Below are positions 25,696 to 36,275 of a stretch of 48,168 nt of DNA, one piece after another (position 1 is the stretch's first letter; every line of letters begins with the position of its first letter). The stretch is from Rubrivivax sp. (GTDB lineage: Bacteria; Pseudomonadota; Gammaproteobacteria; Burkholderiales; Burkholderiaceae_C), in the NCBI GenBank assembly GCA_030680415.1, contig JAUXVE010000035.1:1-48168 (forward strand), written 5' to 3'. The notes under the pieces were generated by a model. The model did no database searches. It had not been told where the DNA came from and was given only the letters and a program-made list of their open reading frames with translations. The position numbers were made by a program, and so were the translations under genes.

Positions 25696-26850
25696 ATGAA
25701 AACGCGCACCCTGATTGCCGCCACCGTGCTGCTCGCCGCCGGCACGGCCTTCGCCCAGCAGGGCGTGAGCAAGGACGAGATCACGCTCGGCTCGATCCAG
25801 GACCTGTCCGGGCCGCTGGCCGGTTTCGGCAAGCAGGTGCGGCTGGGCATGATGCTGGCCGTCGACGAGATCAACGAGCAGGGCGGCGTCAACGGCCGCA
25901 AGCTCAAGCTGCTGTTCGAGGACTCGGGCTACGACCCCAAGAAGGCCGTGCTGGCGGCGCAGAAGCTGGTCAACCAGGACAAGATCTTCGCCATGGTGGG
26001 GCATATCGGCACCGCCCAGAACATGGCCGCGATGCCGGTGCAGTTTGCCAAGAACGTGCCCAACTTCTTCCCGGTGACGGCGGCGCGCGAGATGTTCGAA
26101 CCCCACCACCGGCTGAAGTACGCCTTCGCCGCCACCTACTACGACCAGATGCGCACCGCGGTGCCCAGGCTGGTGAAGGAAAAGGGTGCCAAGAAGGTCT
26201 GCTCGATGTACCAGGATGATGAATTCGGCCTCGAGGTGCTGCGCGGCGCCGAGGCGGGCCTGAAGACGATCGGCGTCGAGATGGCCGAGAAGACCTCGTA
26301 CAAGCGCGGGGCGACCGACTTCTCGTCGCAGATGTCCAGGCTGCAATCCTCGGGCTGCGACTTCGTCGTCCTCGGCACCATCATTCGCGAGACCATCGGC
26401 GGCATCGCCACCGCGCGCAAGCTCGGCTTCAACCCGACCTTCATCGGCTCCAGCGCGTCCTACACCGATCTCATCCACAAGCTCGGCGGCAAGGCGATGG
26501 ACGGCCTGTACGCGGCGCACACGGCGCAGCACCCGTACCTGGACGAAGCTTCGCAGCCGATCCGTTTCTGGGCCACGAAGTACAAGACCAAGTTCAACGA
26601 GGATCCGACCGTGTTTTCGGTCTACGGCTACACGATCATCAATTCCTTCGCCCGGGCGGCGGGCAAGGCCGGGCCCACGCTGACGACCGACAGCTTCGTC
26701 AAGGCGATGGACGGCATGACGATCCCGGCCGACATGTTCGGCAGCCCGCAAGGCAGCTGGACGGCGACCAAGCGCCTGGGCAACGACAAGTCACGCCTGT
26801 CGCAGTTGCAGGAGGCGCGCTGGAAGGTCGTCTCGGACTACATCAACTGA
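25696..26850 (+). CDS. Liv-type periplasmic substrate-binding protein
   Basis: A 384-residue exported binding protein: signal peptide KTRTLIAATVLLAAGTAFAQ, then ITLGSIQDLSGPLAGFGKQV, MMLAVDEINEQGGVNGRKLK and GYDPKKAVLAAQKLVNQDKI, the classic type I periplasmic-binding fold of LivK-like proteins. The ATG has AGGAG (25681-25685) 10 nt upstream. It is the last gene of the livHMGF-ligase operon and delivers the substrate to LivHM. The ligand-pocket residues do not allow a sure choice between amino acids and organic acids; the ligase neighbour favours an acid. Confidence 0.9.
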   Translation: MKTRTLIAATVLLAAGTAFAQQGVSKDEITLGSIQDLSGPLAGFGKQVRLGMMLAVDEINEQGGVNGRKLKLLFEDSGYDPKKAVLAAQKLVNQDKIFAMVGHIGTAQNMAAMPVQFAKNVPNFFPVTAAREMFEPHHRLKYAFAATYYDQMRTAVPRLVKEKGAKKVCSMYQDDEFGLEVLRGAEAGLKTIGVEMAEKTSYKRGATDFSSQMSRLQSSGCDFVVLGTIIRETIGGIATARKLGFNPTFIGSSASYTDLIHKLGGKAMDGLYAAHTAQHPYLDEASQPIRFWATKYKTKFNEDPTVFSVYGYTIINSFARAAGKAGPTLTTDSFVKAMDGMTIPADMFGSPQGSWTATKRLGNDKSRLSQLQEARWKVVSDYIN

Positions 26851-26882
26851 CCCGGGCGACGCGGACTGACTGCCGGCCGCCC

Positions 26883-28337
26883 TCAGCGGCGCCAGAACGC
26901 CGGTGTGAAAAGCACCAGCACCGACAGCAGTTCCAGCCGGCCGAGCATCATGGCGAAGGTCAGCAGCCAGGTCTGCAGGTCGGTCAGGCTGCCGTAGTTG
27001 AGCGAGGGGCCGACGTCGCCGAGGCCGGGGCCGATGTTGTTGACGCAGGCGACGACGGCGGTGAAGGCGGTCACCGCGTCCAGCCCGGTGAACAGCAGCG
27101 CCATCGTGAACCCCACCAGCGTGGCGCCGTACAACATCATGTACGCGATCACGCTCTGCATCACGCGGTCGCTGACCGCCGCGCCCCCCAGCACCACCGG
27201 ATTGACGACGTTCGGATGCACGATGCGGACCAGTTCGCGCCGCGACTGTTTCAGCAGCAGCAGCATGCGCACCATCTTGATGCCGCCGCCGGTGCTGCCG
27301 GCGCAGGTGGCGAAGCAGCCCAGCAGGATCATGTGCAGCGGCGCAAAGAGCGGCCAGACGGCGTAGTCGTGGGTGGCGTAGCCGGTGGTGGTGGCGATCG
27401 AGACGACGTGGAACGCCGTATGGCGCAGCGCCAGCGTGAAGCTCGAATAGCTGCCGAAGGTGACGAGGTACAGCGAGATCAGCGCCACGCTGCCCAGCAG
27501 CACGGCATAGAAGGCCCGCACCTCGGCGTTGCGCCACAACGGCGCCAGCGAACGCGCGCGCCAGGCCACGAAGTACAGCACCAGGCTCACTCCCGACAGC
27601 ATCATGAAGAGGACCGCCACCGCCTCGATGGCCGGTGAGTTCCAGTAACCGAAGCTCAGGTCGTGCGACGAGAAGCCGCCCAGGCTGACCGTCGTGCACA
27701 TGTGCATGAAGGCGTCTTCCCAGCTCATGCCGGCGGCGCGGTAGGCCAGGGTGCAGGCCACCGCGAGCAGTCCGTAGGCGACCCAGATCGCGCGTGCCGT
27801 GTCGGCGATGCGCGGTGTCAGCTTCTGGTCCTTCATCGGGCCGGTCATCTCGGTCTTGTAGAGCTGGCTGCCGCCGACGCCCAGCAAGGGCAGGATGGCC
27901 ACCGCGAGAATGATGATGCCCAGGCCGCCGACGAACATCATGAAGCAGCGCCAGACGTTCACCGACAGCGGCAGCGCGTCGAGGCCGCTGAACGCGGTGG
28001 CGCCGGTGGCGGTGAACGCCGACATGGCCTCGAAGTAGGCGTCGGTGACGCTGACGCCGGGAATGGCCAGCCACAGCGGCAGCGCGCCGAAGGCCGGCAG
28101 CACGAGCCAGGTCAGGCCCACCAGCACGAAGCCGTCGCGCGGCTGCAGTTCGCGCTTGAAGCGACGCGTCAGCAGGCTCAGGCCCAGGCCGCAGGCCAGC
28201 GTGATGCCGGCGGCCAGCACGAAGGCGTCCTCGGCGCCGTCGGGGCGGCTGAGCGTGAAGGCCAGCGGCACGCCCATCAGCAAGGCGAACAGCACGACCA
28301 TGCGGCCGACCAGCGCGACGACCGGCAGCAGGCCCAT
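26883..28337 (-). CDS. trkH: Trk potassium-uptake channel TrkH
   Basis: A 484-residue membrane protein with four repeated membrane-pore-membrane units. The selectivity-filter regions are FTATGATAFSGLDALP, TTVSLGGFSSHDLSFG, VSIATTTGYATHDYAVWP and VACVNNIGPGLGDVGPSLN. It moves K+ into the cell together with a TrkA regulatory ring. Its ATG shares one base with the trkA stop (TGATG at 28335-28339), so translation is coupled. It is the last gene of a minus-strand chain and converges with the Liv operon 32 nt away. Confidence 0.93.
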   Translation of the reverse strand: MGLLPVVALVGRMVVLFALLMGVPLAFTLSRPDGAEDAFVLAAGITLACGLGLSLLTRRFKRELQPRDGFVLVGLTWLVLPAFGALPLWLAIPGVSVTDAYFEAMSAFTATGATAFSGLDALPLSVNVWRCFMMFVGGLGIIILAVAILPLLGVGGSQLYKTEMTGPMKDQKLTPRIADTARAIWVAYGLLAVACTLAYRAAGMSWEDAFMHMCTTVSLGGFSSHDLSFGYWNSPAIEAVAVLFMMLSGVSLVLYFVAWRARSLAPLWRNAEVRAFYAVLLGSVALISLYLVTFGSYSSFTLALRHTAFHVVSIATTTGYATHDYAVWPLFAPLHMILLGCFATCAGSTGGGIKMVRMLLLLKQSRRELVRIVHPNVVNPVVLGGAAVSDRVMQSVIAYMMLYGATLVGFTMALLFTGLDAVTAFTAVVACVNNIGPGLGDVGPSLNYGSLTDLQTWLLTFAMMLGRLELLSVLVLFTPAFWRR

Positions 28338-29761
28338 CAGAAGAGGAAGGTCGCGCTGACCTGGAACAGCTTCTCGACCTCGCGCACCATGCGTTTGCTG
28401 GGCACGAAGACGATGACGTGGTCGTTGGGTTCGACAACGGTGTCGCTGTGGGCGATGATGACCTGCGGCCGCGCCGCAGCGCCGGCATCGCTGCCGTCGG
28501 GCAGGTGCAGGCCGCGCACGATGGCACCGACCTGCGCGCCCTTGGGCAGGCCGGCCTCGCCGATCGGGCGGCCCGCCAGGCGGCTGGTCTTGCTGTCGCC
28601 GCGCACGATGGCTTCCATGGCCTCGGCCGCGCCGCGGCGCAGGCTGTGCACGGCGGCGACGTCGCCGCGGCGCACGTAGGCCAGCAGCTCGCCGATGACG
28701 GCATGGCTGGGCGCGATGGCGATGTCGATCTGCGAGCCCTGCACCAGGTCGGCATAGGCGCGGCGGTTGATGAGCGCCAGCACGCGCCGCGCCCCCATCC
28801 GCTTGGCCAGCAGGCAGGACATGATGTTGTCCTCGTCGTCGCTGGTCAGCGCCAGGTACATATCCATCTGGTCGACGTTTTCGTCGACGAGCAGGTCCTC
28901 GTCGGTGGCGTCGCCTTGCAGCACCAGCACCGCAGCCGGCAGTTCGGTGGCCAGGTACTCGCAGCGTGCACGGCCGCGTTCGATGAGCTTGATCTGGTAG
29001 TCGGCATGGATCTCGCGTGCCAGCCGCAGGCCGACCTTGCCGCCGCCGGCGATCATGAGCCGCTTGACCGGCCGGTCGACCTTGGCCAGCGCGCCGAGCA
29101 CGGCGCGGATGTGTTCGGTGGCGGCGAGCACGAAGACTTCGTCGCCGGGCTCGATGCGGGTGGCGCCTTCGAGCGCCCTGACCGCCTTGTCGAGCCGGTA
29201 GATGGCCACGATGCGCATGTCTGCGCCTGGCACCAGCGCCGGGATCTCGGCCAGGCTGTGCTGCACCAGCGGACTGCCTTCCACCGCCCGCACGGCGATC
29301 AGACTCACCAGGCCCTGCGCGAATTCCAGCACCTGCAGCGCCTCGGGGTAGCGGATCAGCTTGCGGATATAGGCGGTGACACTCTGCTCGGGGCAGATCA
29401 CCTGGTCGACGGCGAAGCCGTTACGTTCCAGCAGCGGGCTGCCCTGGGCAAACTCGGGGCTGCGCACGCGCGCGATGCGCGTCGGCACGTTGAACAGCTC
29501 GTGCGCCACCTTGCACACCACGAGGTTGGTCTCGTCCTGCGGCGCGCAGGCGATGATCATGTCGGCGTCGTCGATGCCGGCCTCGCGCAACACCGAGGGC
29601 TGGATGCCGTTGCCGACGACGCCGCGCAGGTCGAGCCGGTCCTGCAGCATGTGCAGCCGGGCCGGGTCGGTGTCGATGACCGTGATGTCGTTCTTCTCCG
29701 AGACCAGGCTCTCGGCCACGCTTTCGCCGACACGGCCGGCGCCGAGGATGAGGATCTTCAT
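28337..29761 (-). CDS. trkA: Trk regulatory subunit TrkA
   Basis: A 474-residue cytoplasmic protein with two RCK units. The first NAD-binding motif is ILGAGRVGESVAESLVSE with acidic DITVIDTDP; the second is MIAGGGKVGLRLAREI (about residue 232) with IKLIERGRARCEYLA. TrkA_C domains follow each, for example RDVEVPPSK-type ends replaced here by FVPSKRMVREVEKLF. NAD(H) or ATP binding gates TrkH. It overlaps the upstream GTPase gene by 4 nt (ATGA at 29758-29761) and trkH by 1 nt. The tight packing indicates one transcript from the upstream genes. Confidence 0.93.
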   Translation of the reverse strand: MKILILGAGRVGESVAESLVSEKNDITVIDTDPARLHMLQDRLDLRGVVGNGIQPSVLREAGIDDADMIIACAPQDETNLVVCKVAHELFNVPTRIARVRSPEFAQGSPLLERNGFAVDQVICPEQSVTAYIRKLIRYPEALQVLEFAQGLVSLIAVRAVEGSPLVQHSLAEIPALVPGADMRIVAIYRLDKAVRALEGATRIEPGDEVFVLAATEHIRAVLGALAKVDRPVKRLMIAGGGKVGLRLAREIHADYQIKLIERGRARCEYLATELPAAVLVLQGDATDEDLLVDENVDQMDMYLALTSDDEDNIMSCLLAKRMGARRVLALINRRAYADLVQGSQIDIAIAPSHAVIGELLAYVRRGDVAAVHSLRRGAAEAMEAIVRGDSKTSRLAGRPIGEAGLPKGAQVGAIVRGLHLPDGSDAGAAARPQVIIAHSDTVVEPNDHVIVFVPSKRMVREVEKLFQVSATFLF

Positions 29762-31239
29762 GCGGGGGGATTATGGGAGCCGGGGTACAGGCGCTGCAGC
29801 GCCGCTTGCGCGGCAGCCGCCAGCAAGGACTGCAGCGCGGCGGCCAGGCGCTCGGCTTCGCCGTCGTTGTCGAAGCGGTCGCTGCGGCCGGCCCACAGCG
29901 CGGCCAGCGCCGCCTGCTGCGGCGCCAGCACCTCGGTCACGGTCTTCGCCCAGTGCGGCGGCGCCTCGCCTTGCACCCATTCGCCGCGGCCGCGGCCGAA
30001 GTGCGCCACCGCCAGGTAGCGCAGCAGCGCCGCGGCCACCAGCGGAGCCATCGCCGTGTCGCCCCAGGCCACCCAGCTGCGGCCGGTGCCGCGCACGACG
30101 TTGATGCCGCGCGCCAGCCCGGCCGCACCCAGGGCGCCGATCAGGCCGCCGGCCAGCATGCCGCCGCCCAGGGTGAGGCCACCGCTGACGATGTCGGCCT
30201 TGAGCCCGGCCAGCGCCCCCGTGACGGCACCGCCGAAGATCGCGGCCTTGCCTTCGGGCACGCGCTCGTGGCGCGCGAACTGGCCCGCCACGCGCTCGAG
30301 GATTTCGCCCTGCGCACGGCCTTCCAGGCCATGCAGCTCGATCAGCCGCGTGGTGCTGTCGCGCACCTCGGCCTCCAGCGCCGCAGCCAGGCGCTGCTGC
30401 GCCGCGGTGGCGGGGTCAGCCGGGGCATCGGTGTCGAGCCGGCGTGCGACAGCGCCGCCGATCTGGCGCAGCCGCTCGCCCAGGCCTGCACCCTCGGCCA
30501 CCGTCTCGCGCGCCGCGGCGGTGCGCGCCAGGCTGGCGGCCAGCGTCTGCATCGAAGCGTCGAAGGTCTCCTGCCGCCGCGCGCGCCAGGCCGCGGCCAG
30601 GCGCGCCATGGCCGCGGCGCGCTCACCCTGCAGCACGCCCTGCACGGCCTGCAGCAGCGTCGCCTCGTGCACCCAGCAGCGCGCAAAGGCGTCCAGCGGC
30701 AGCACGCCCTGCACCAGCGGCCAGCGCGCCAGGTGGGCGCGCCAGGCCTCGGTCTCGGCGGCTTCTTCGGCCGCGGCGCGTGGCGCGCCAAGCTGGTTCA
30801 GCAGCACCAGCACCGGCTTGCCGACCCAGGCCAGCAGGTCCATCTCCGGCGCCACGTAACCGGCGGCCTGCGGCGATTCGGCCGCGTTCACCAGGTACAG
30901 CACGACATCGCTTTCGGCCTGCACGTGGCGCAAGGCCTGCTGGCTGGCCCAGAAGCTGCGGTCGCGCCAGCGGTCCCAGACCTGGGTCAGGAACCAGCCC
31001 AGCGGCTGGCCATCCAGCCGCATGCGCCGCGCCAGGCGGGCGCTGTCGCCGAAACCGGGGGTGTCCCACAGGCGCAGGCGGTCGCCCTCGGGCGTGGTGA
31101 CGATGTCGTGGCCGTCGGCGAACTGGGTCACGTGCTCCTTGTCGATCACGACACCGATGTCGGTGCCCAGCAGGGTGCGCGCCAAGGTCGTCTTGCCGGC
31201 GTTGGTGTGCGAGACCAGGCTCAGCGTGACGGTGGTCAT
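29758..31239 (-). CDS. GTPase with DUF3482 C-terminus
   Basis: A 493-residue protein. The N-terminal Era/Der-like GTPase has G1 SHTNAGKTTLARTLLG (Lys16), G3 LRLWDTPGFGDSARLARR and a G4 region VLVLLNQLG. After a helical middle there is a C-terminal part with Gly-rich hydrophobic helices (GGLTLGGGMLAGGLIGALGA, about 350-400), suggesting membrane association; this is the DUF3482 layout. The ATG at 31239 places G1 at the family position. An ATG at 31269 shares a base with the upstream stop and is a serious alternative, adding 10 residues. In known genomes the family sits beside a DUF2868 membrane protein, as here. Cellular role unknown. Confidence 0.8.
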   Translation of the reverse strand: MTTVTLSLVSHTNAGKTTLARTLLGTDIGVVIDKEHVTQFADGHDIVTTPEGDRLRLWDTPGFGDSARLARRMRLDGQPLGWFLTQVWDRWRDRSFWASQQALRHVQAESDVVLYLVNAAESPQAAGYVAPEMDLLAWVGKPVLVLLNQLGAPRAAAEEAAETEAWRAHLARWPLVQGVLPLDAFARCWVHEATLLQAVQGVLQGERAAAMARLAAAWRARRQETFDASMQTLAASLARTAAARETVAEGAGLGERLRQIGGAVARRLDTDAPADPATAAQQRLAAALEAEVRDSTTRLIELHGLEGRAQGEILERVAGQFARHERVPEGKAAIFGGAVTGALAGLKADIVSGGLTLGGGMLAGGLIGALGAAGLARGINVVRGTGRSWVAWGDTAMAPLVAAALLRYLAVAHFGRGRGEWVQGEAPPHWAKTVTEVLAPQQAALAALWAGRSDRFDNDGEAERLAAALQSLLAAAAQAALQRLYPGSHNPPA

Positions 31240-31268
31240 GGCGGACGGGATCGACGCCATCAACGCCA

Positions 31269-32702
<1,434 letters not shown>

Positions 32703-32749
32703 GGACCGGCGCAATGTAGCGCCATTCGGCCTTGCCGCGGCGTCGTGGG

Positions 32750-33880
32750 CTACGCCAGCGCGCGCCCGATCAAAATCTTCTGCACCTCCGACGTGCCCTC
32801 GTAGATCTGGCACACGCGCACGTCGCGATAGATGCGCTCGACCGGGAAGTCGCTGACGTAGCCGTAGCCGCCGAAGACCTGGATCGCGTCGCTGCACACG
32901 CGTTCGGCCATCTCGCTGGCGTAGAGCTTGGCCATCGCGGCTTCCTTCAGGCACGGCCGATGCGCGTCCTTCAGGCTCGCGGCGTGCCAGATGAGCTGGC
33001 GCGCGGCCTCGATCTGCGTCGCCATCTCGGCCAGCTTGAACTGCACCGCCTGGTGCTGGAAGATCGGCTGGCCGAAGGTGACACGGTCCTTGCTGTAGGC
33101 CAGCGCGGCTTCGAAGGCCGCGCGCGCCATGCCCACCGCCTGGCTGGCGATGCCGATGCGCCCGCCCTCCAGGCCCGACAGCGCGATCTTCAGCCCCATG
33201 CCCTCGTCGCCCAGCAGGTTCTCGGCCGGCACGCGGCAGTTCTCGAAGTTGATCTGCGCCGTGTCGCTGGCGTGCTGGCCCATCTTGTCCTCGATCCGCG
33301 CGACGACATAGCCCGGCGTCGACGTCGGCACGACGAAGGCGCTGATGCCCTTCTTGCCGGCGGCCTTGTCGGTGACCGCCATCACGATGGCCAGGTCGCC
33401 GTGCTTGCCGCTGGTGATGAACTGCTTGACGCCGTCGAGCACGTAGTCGCCGCCGTCTCGCCTGGCGGTGGTCTTCAGGCCGCCGGCCTCGCTGCCGACG
33501 TGCGGCTCGGTCAGGCAGAAGGCGCCGAGCCTCTCGCCGCGCGCCAGCGGCATCAGGAAACGCTGCTGCTGATCCTCGTTGCCGTAGGCCATGAGGATCG
33601 AGCACACGGGGCAGTTGTTGACGCTGACGACGGTGCTGGTGGCACCGTCGCCGGCGGCGATCTCCTCCAGGATCACCGCCAGCGCCAGGTAGTCCAGCCC
33701 GGCGCCGCCGAGCTCGGCCGGCACCGCCACGCCGTAGCAACCGAGTTCGGCCAGACCGCGCAGCGCGGCAGCCGGGAAGGTGTGGCTCTTGTCCCAGGAT
33801 GCCGCGTGCGGCGCCACCTCGGCCTGCACGTAGGCGCGCACGGCATCCTGCACGGCGCGGTGGTCTTCAGGCAACAGCAT
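32750..33880 (-). CDS. Acyl-CoA dehydrogenase
   Basis: A 376-residue FAD enzyme of usual family length. Motifs: AFCLTEPHVGSEAGGLKTTA (FAD/substrate loop), YVLDGVKQFITSGKHGDLAI, FGQPIFQHQAVQFKLAEMAT, and FGGYGYVSDFPVERIYRD with the catalytic Glu in VCQIYEGTSEVQKILIGRAL. The Glu position is that of short/medium-chain dehydrogenases, not of isovaleryl-CoA dehydrogenase. It catalyses the first step of beta-oxidation with electrons going to ETF. The ATG at 33880 has GGAG about 8 nt upstream; the frame upstream to 33961 has no support. It is first in a minus-strand chain leading to DUF2868, 47 nt away, with the sugar ABC operon divergent. Confidence 0.9.
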   Translation of the reverse strand: MLLPEDHRAVQDAVRAYVQAEVAPHAASWDKSHTFPAAALRGLAELGCYGVAVPAELGGAGLDYLALAVILEEIAAGDGATSTVVSVNNCPVCSILMAYGNEDQQQRFLMPLARGERLGAFCLTEPHVGSEAGGLKTTARRDGGDYVLDGVKQFITSGKHGDLAIVMAVTDKAAGKKGISAFVVPTSTPGYVVARIEDKMGQHASDTAQINFENCRVPAENLLGDEGMGLKIALSGLEGGRIGIASQAVGMARAAFEAALAYSKDRVTFGQPIFQHQAVQFKLAEMATQIEAARQLIWHAASLKDAHRPCLKEAAMAKLYASEMAERVCSDAIQVFGGYGYVSDFPVERIYRDVRVCQIYEGTSEVQKILIGRALA

Positions 33881-34082
33881 GTGGGGGCTCCGTCGGGTGG
33901 CGTTGGGCCGGATCGCTGGAGGCGCATTGTCGGCCGGCCCGGGCCGGCCCTGCGGACGCATGGTATGGCCTCCCGAGTCCCGATGCCATGGGGCGCGGCG
34001 GCTCGGTTATGGTGTCGGGCCTGAACGACCACCGTTGCGGCGTCCCGGTCCCGGCCCGCGACGCCGCGAAAGGAGCCCTCGT

Positions 34083-35357
34083 TTGCCGACCTTGCGAACC
34101 ACGTCGATGGGCGCCGCGCTGCTGGCCGGCGTCCTGTTCGCCGCCGCGGCAGGCGCGGCGACGCTGAAGATCGCCTGCTCGGGCATCGGCCAGGAGCGCC
34201 AGCTGTGCCGCGAGGCCGCCGAGGCGTGGGCTGCGCGCAGCGGCCATGGCGTGGAAATCGTGACGCCGCCGAACGATGCCAGTGAACGCCTGGCGCTGTA
34301 CCAGCAGTTGCTGGCCGCCGGCTCCGACCGCATCGACGTGCTGCAGGTCGACGTCGTCTGGCCCGGCCTGCTGGCGGCGCACCTGCTCGACCTGAAGCCT
34401 TACACGCGCGGCGCCGAAGCGCAGCACTTCGCCGCTTTCGTCGCCAACAACACCGACCGCGGCCGCCTCGTGGCCATGCCGTGGTTCGCCAACGCCGGCC
34501 TGCTCTTCTATCGCCAGGACCTGCTGCGCAAGTACGAGCAGCCGGTGCCCACGACCTGGCAGGCGCTGGCCGTCACGGCACGACGCGTGCAGGACGGCGA
34601 GCGCGCCGCCGGCAACGAGCGCATGTGGGGCTATGTGTGGCAGGGCCGCGCCTACGAGGGCCTGAGCTGCAATGCGCTGGAGTGGGTGGCCAGCCATGGC
34701 GGCGGCGCCATCGTCGGTGCCGACGGCCGCGTCGGCATCCGCAACCCGCGTGCCGCGCTGGCGCTGCAGACCGCGGCCGCCTGGGTGGGCACGATCTCGC
34801 CGACGGCCGTGCTCAACTACGCCGAGGAGGAATCGCGCGGTGTGTTCCAGGCCGGTCACGCGGTCTTCATGCGCAACTGGCCCTATGCCTGGTCGCTGGC
34901 GCAGGGCGAGGACAGCGTGATCCGCGGCAAGGTCGGCGTGGCGATGCTGCCGGCGGGCCCTGCGGGCAGCCCGGCGGCCACGCTGGGCGGCGAATCGCTC
35001 GCGGTGTCGAGGTATTCGAAGCATCCCGCCGCGGCCGCCGAGCTGGTGCTGCACATGACGAGCGCGGCGGTGCAGAAGGACCGTGCATTGCGCGGCTCCT
35101 TCAACCCGACCCTGCCGGCGCTGTACCACGATCCGCAGGTGCTGCAGGCCAACCCCTTCATGGGCGAGCTCCAGGACACCTTCGCTGGCGCCGTCGCGCG
35201 GCCCGCCACCGTCACCGGCCGCCGCTACAACCAGGTCAGCCACCTGTTCTGGAACGCGGCGCACGACGTGCTGTCCGGCCGTGCCCAGGCCGACGAGGCG
35301 CTGGCCCGCCTGGAGGCTACGCTGCGGCGGCTCGGCCGCGGCGGCCGATGGGATTGA
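34083..35357 (+). CDS. CUT1 sugar ABC substrate-binding protein
   Basis: A 424-residue exported binding protein. The TTG at 34083 is preferred: AAAGGAG ends 7 nt upstream and the product starts PTLRTTSMGAALLAGVLFAA, a signal peptide cleaved near AAGAA. An ATG at 34107 is possible. Features of the MalE/ThuE-like group: VEIVTPPNDASERLALYQQL, DVLQVDVVWPGLLAAHLLDL, WFANAGLLFYRQDLLRKY, and GKVGVAMLPAGPAGSPAATL. It probably binds a disaccharide such as trehalose, maltose or sucrose. It is the first gene of a four-gene ABC operon; its stop shares a base with the next gene's ATG. Confidence 0.87.
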   Translation: MPTLRTTSMGAALLAGVLFAAAAGAATLKIACSGIGQERQLCREAAEAWAARSGHGVEIVTPPNDASERLALYQQLLAAGSDRIDVLQVDVVWPGLLAAHLLDLKPYTRGAEAQHFAAFVANNTDRGRLVAMPWFANAGLLFYRQDLLRKYEQPVPTTWQALAVTARRVQDGERAAGNERMWGYVWQGRAYEGLSCNALEWVASHGGGAIVGADGRVGIRNPRAALALQTAAAWVGTISPTAVLNYAEEESRGVFQAGHAVFMRNWPYAWSLAQGEDSVIRGKVGVAMLPAGPAGSPAATLGGESLAVSRYSKHPAAAAELVLHMTSAAVQKDRALRGSFNPTLPALYHDPQVLQANPFMGELQDTFAGAVARPATVTGRRYNQVSHLFWNAAHDVLSGRAQADEALARLEATLRRLGRGGRWD

Positions 35358-36265
35358 TGCGCCCGCGTGGCGGCCTGGCGGCGCAGCGCACGCGCCGCGC
35401 CTGGTGGATGCTGGCGCCGATGCTCGTCGTGCTGGCGGCGGTGGCCGGGTGGCCGCTGGCGCGCACGGTGTGGTTCAGCCTGACCGACGCCGAGCTGTCG
35501 GCCCTGGGCAGCGCCCGCTTCGTCGGCCTGAACAACTACCTCGGCGAAGACGGCCTGCTGGCCAGTGCCGACTGGTGGCAGTCGGTACGCAACACGCTGC
35601 TCTTCGCCGCGTTGTCGGTGACGCTGGAAACCGTGCTCGGCCTGGGCGTGGCGCTGCTGCTCAACCAGCCCTCGCGGCTGCGCACGCTGCTGCGTGCGGC
35701 GCTGCTGGTGCCGTGGGCGATCCCCACCGTGGTCTCGGCCAAGATGTGGAGCTGGATGCTGCACGACCAGTTCGGCATCGTGAACCACGCCCTGCTGGCG
35801 CTGGGCCTGCTGTCGGCGCCGCTGGCCTGGACCGCCGACCCGCGGCTGTCGCTGCTGACCCTCGTCGCGGTCGACGTCTGGAAAGCCACCCCGTACATGG
35901 CGCTGCTGATCCTGGCCGCGCTGCAGATGGTGCCGACCGACTGCTACGAGGCGGCGCGTGTCGACGGCGTGCCGCGGGCCACGGTGTTCCGCCGCGTGAC
36001 GCTGCCGCTGATCCTGCCCGGCATCCTGGTGGCCATGATCTTCCGCACGCTCGATGCACTGCGTGTCTTCGACCTCGTCTACGTGATGACGTCCAACAGC
36101 CGCGACACGAAGAGCATGTCGGTGTTCGTGCGCGAGCAGCTCATCGACTTCGGGCTCGTCGGTTACGGCTCGGCGGCCGCCACGGCGCTGTTCTTCGTCG
36201 TGGCGCTGGTCACCGTCGTTGCCATCGGCCTGATGCGCAACGCCGGCGACAGGGCGGCGGCATGA
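35357..36265 (+). CDS. CUT1 sugar ABC permease, MalF-like
   Basis: A 302-residue membrane protein with six helices (for example WMLAPMLVVLAAVAGWPLA and LLRAALLVPWAIPTVVSAKM). The permease EAA loop is YEAARVDGVPRATVFRRVTL followed by PLILPGILVAMIF. The chosen ATG at 35357 makes a TGATG contact with the binding-protein stop; an ATG at 35348 would overlap it by 10 nt and add three residues. The N-terminal Arg-rich leader is short, so this resembles the ThuF/SugA type rather than E. coli MalF with its long periplasmic loop. Confidence 0.88.
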   Translation: MRPRGGLAAQRTRRAWWMLAPMLVVLAAVAGWPLARTVWFSLTDAELSALGSARFVGLNNYLGEDGLLASADWWQSVRNTLLFAALSVTLETVLGLGVALLLNQPSRLRTLLRAALLVPWAIPTVVSAKMWSWMLHDQFGIVNHALLALGLLSAPLAWTADPRLSLLTLVAVDVWKATPYMALLILAALQMVPTDCYEAARVDGVPRATVFRRVTLPLILPGILVAMIFRTLDALRVFDLVYVMTSNSRDTKSMSVFVREQLIDFGLVGYGSAAATALFFVVALVTVVAIGLMRNAGDRAAA

Positions 36266-36275
36266 AGGAGCGCCC

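Noticed and set aside
32703..33740. Frame extension of DUF2868 across the acyl-CoA dehydrogenase gene
   Set aside because: The dehydrogenase motifs lie in another frame on the same strand; the extension is low-complexity shadow.
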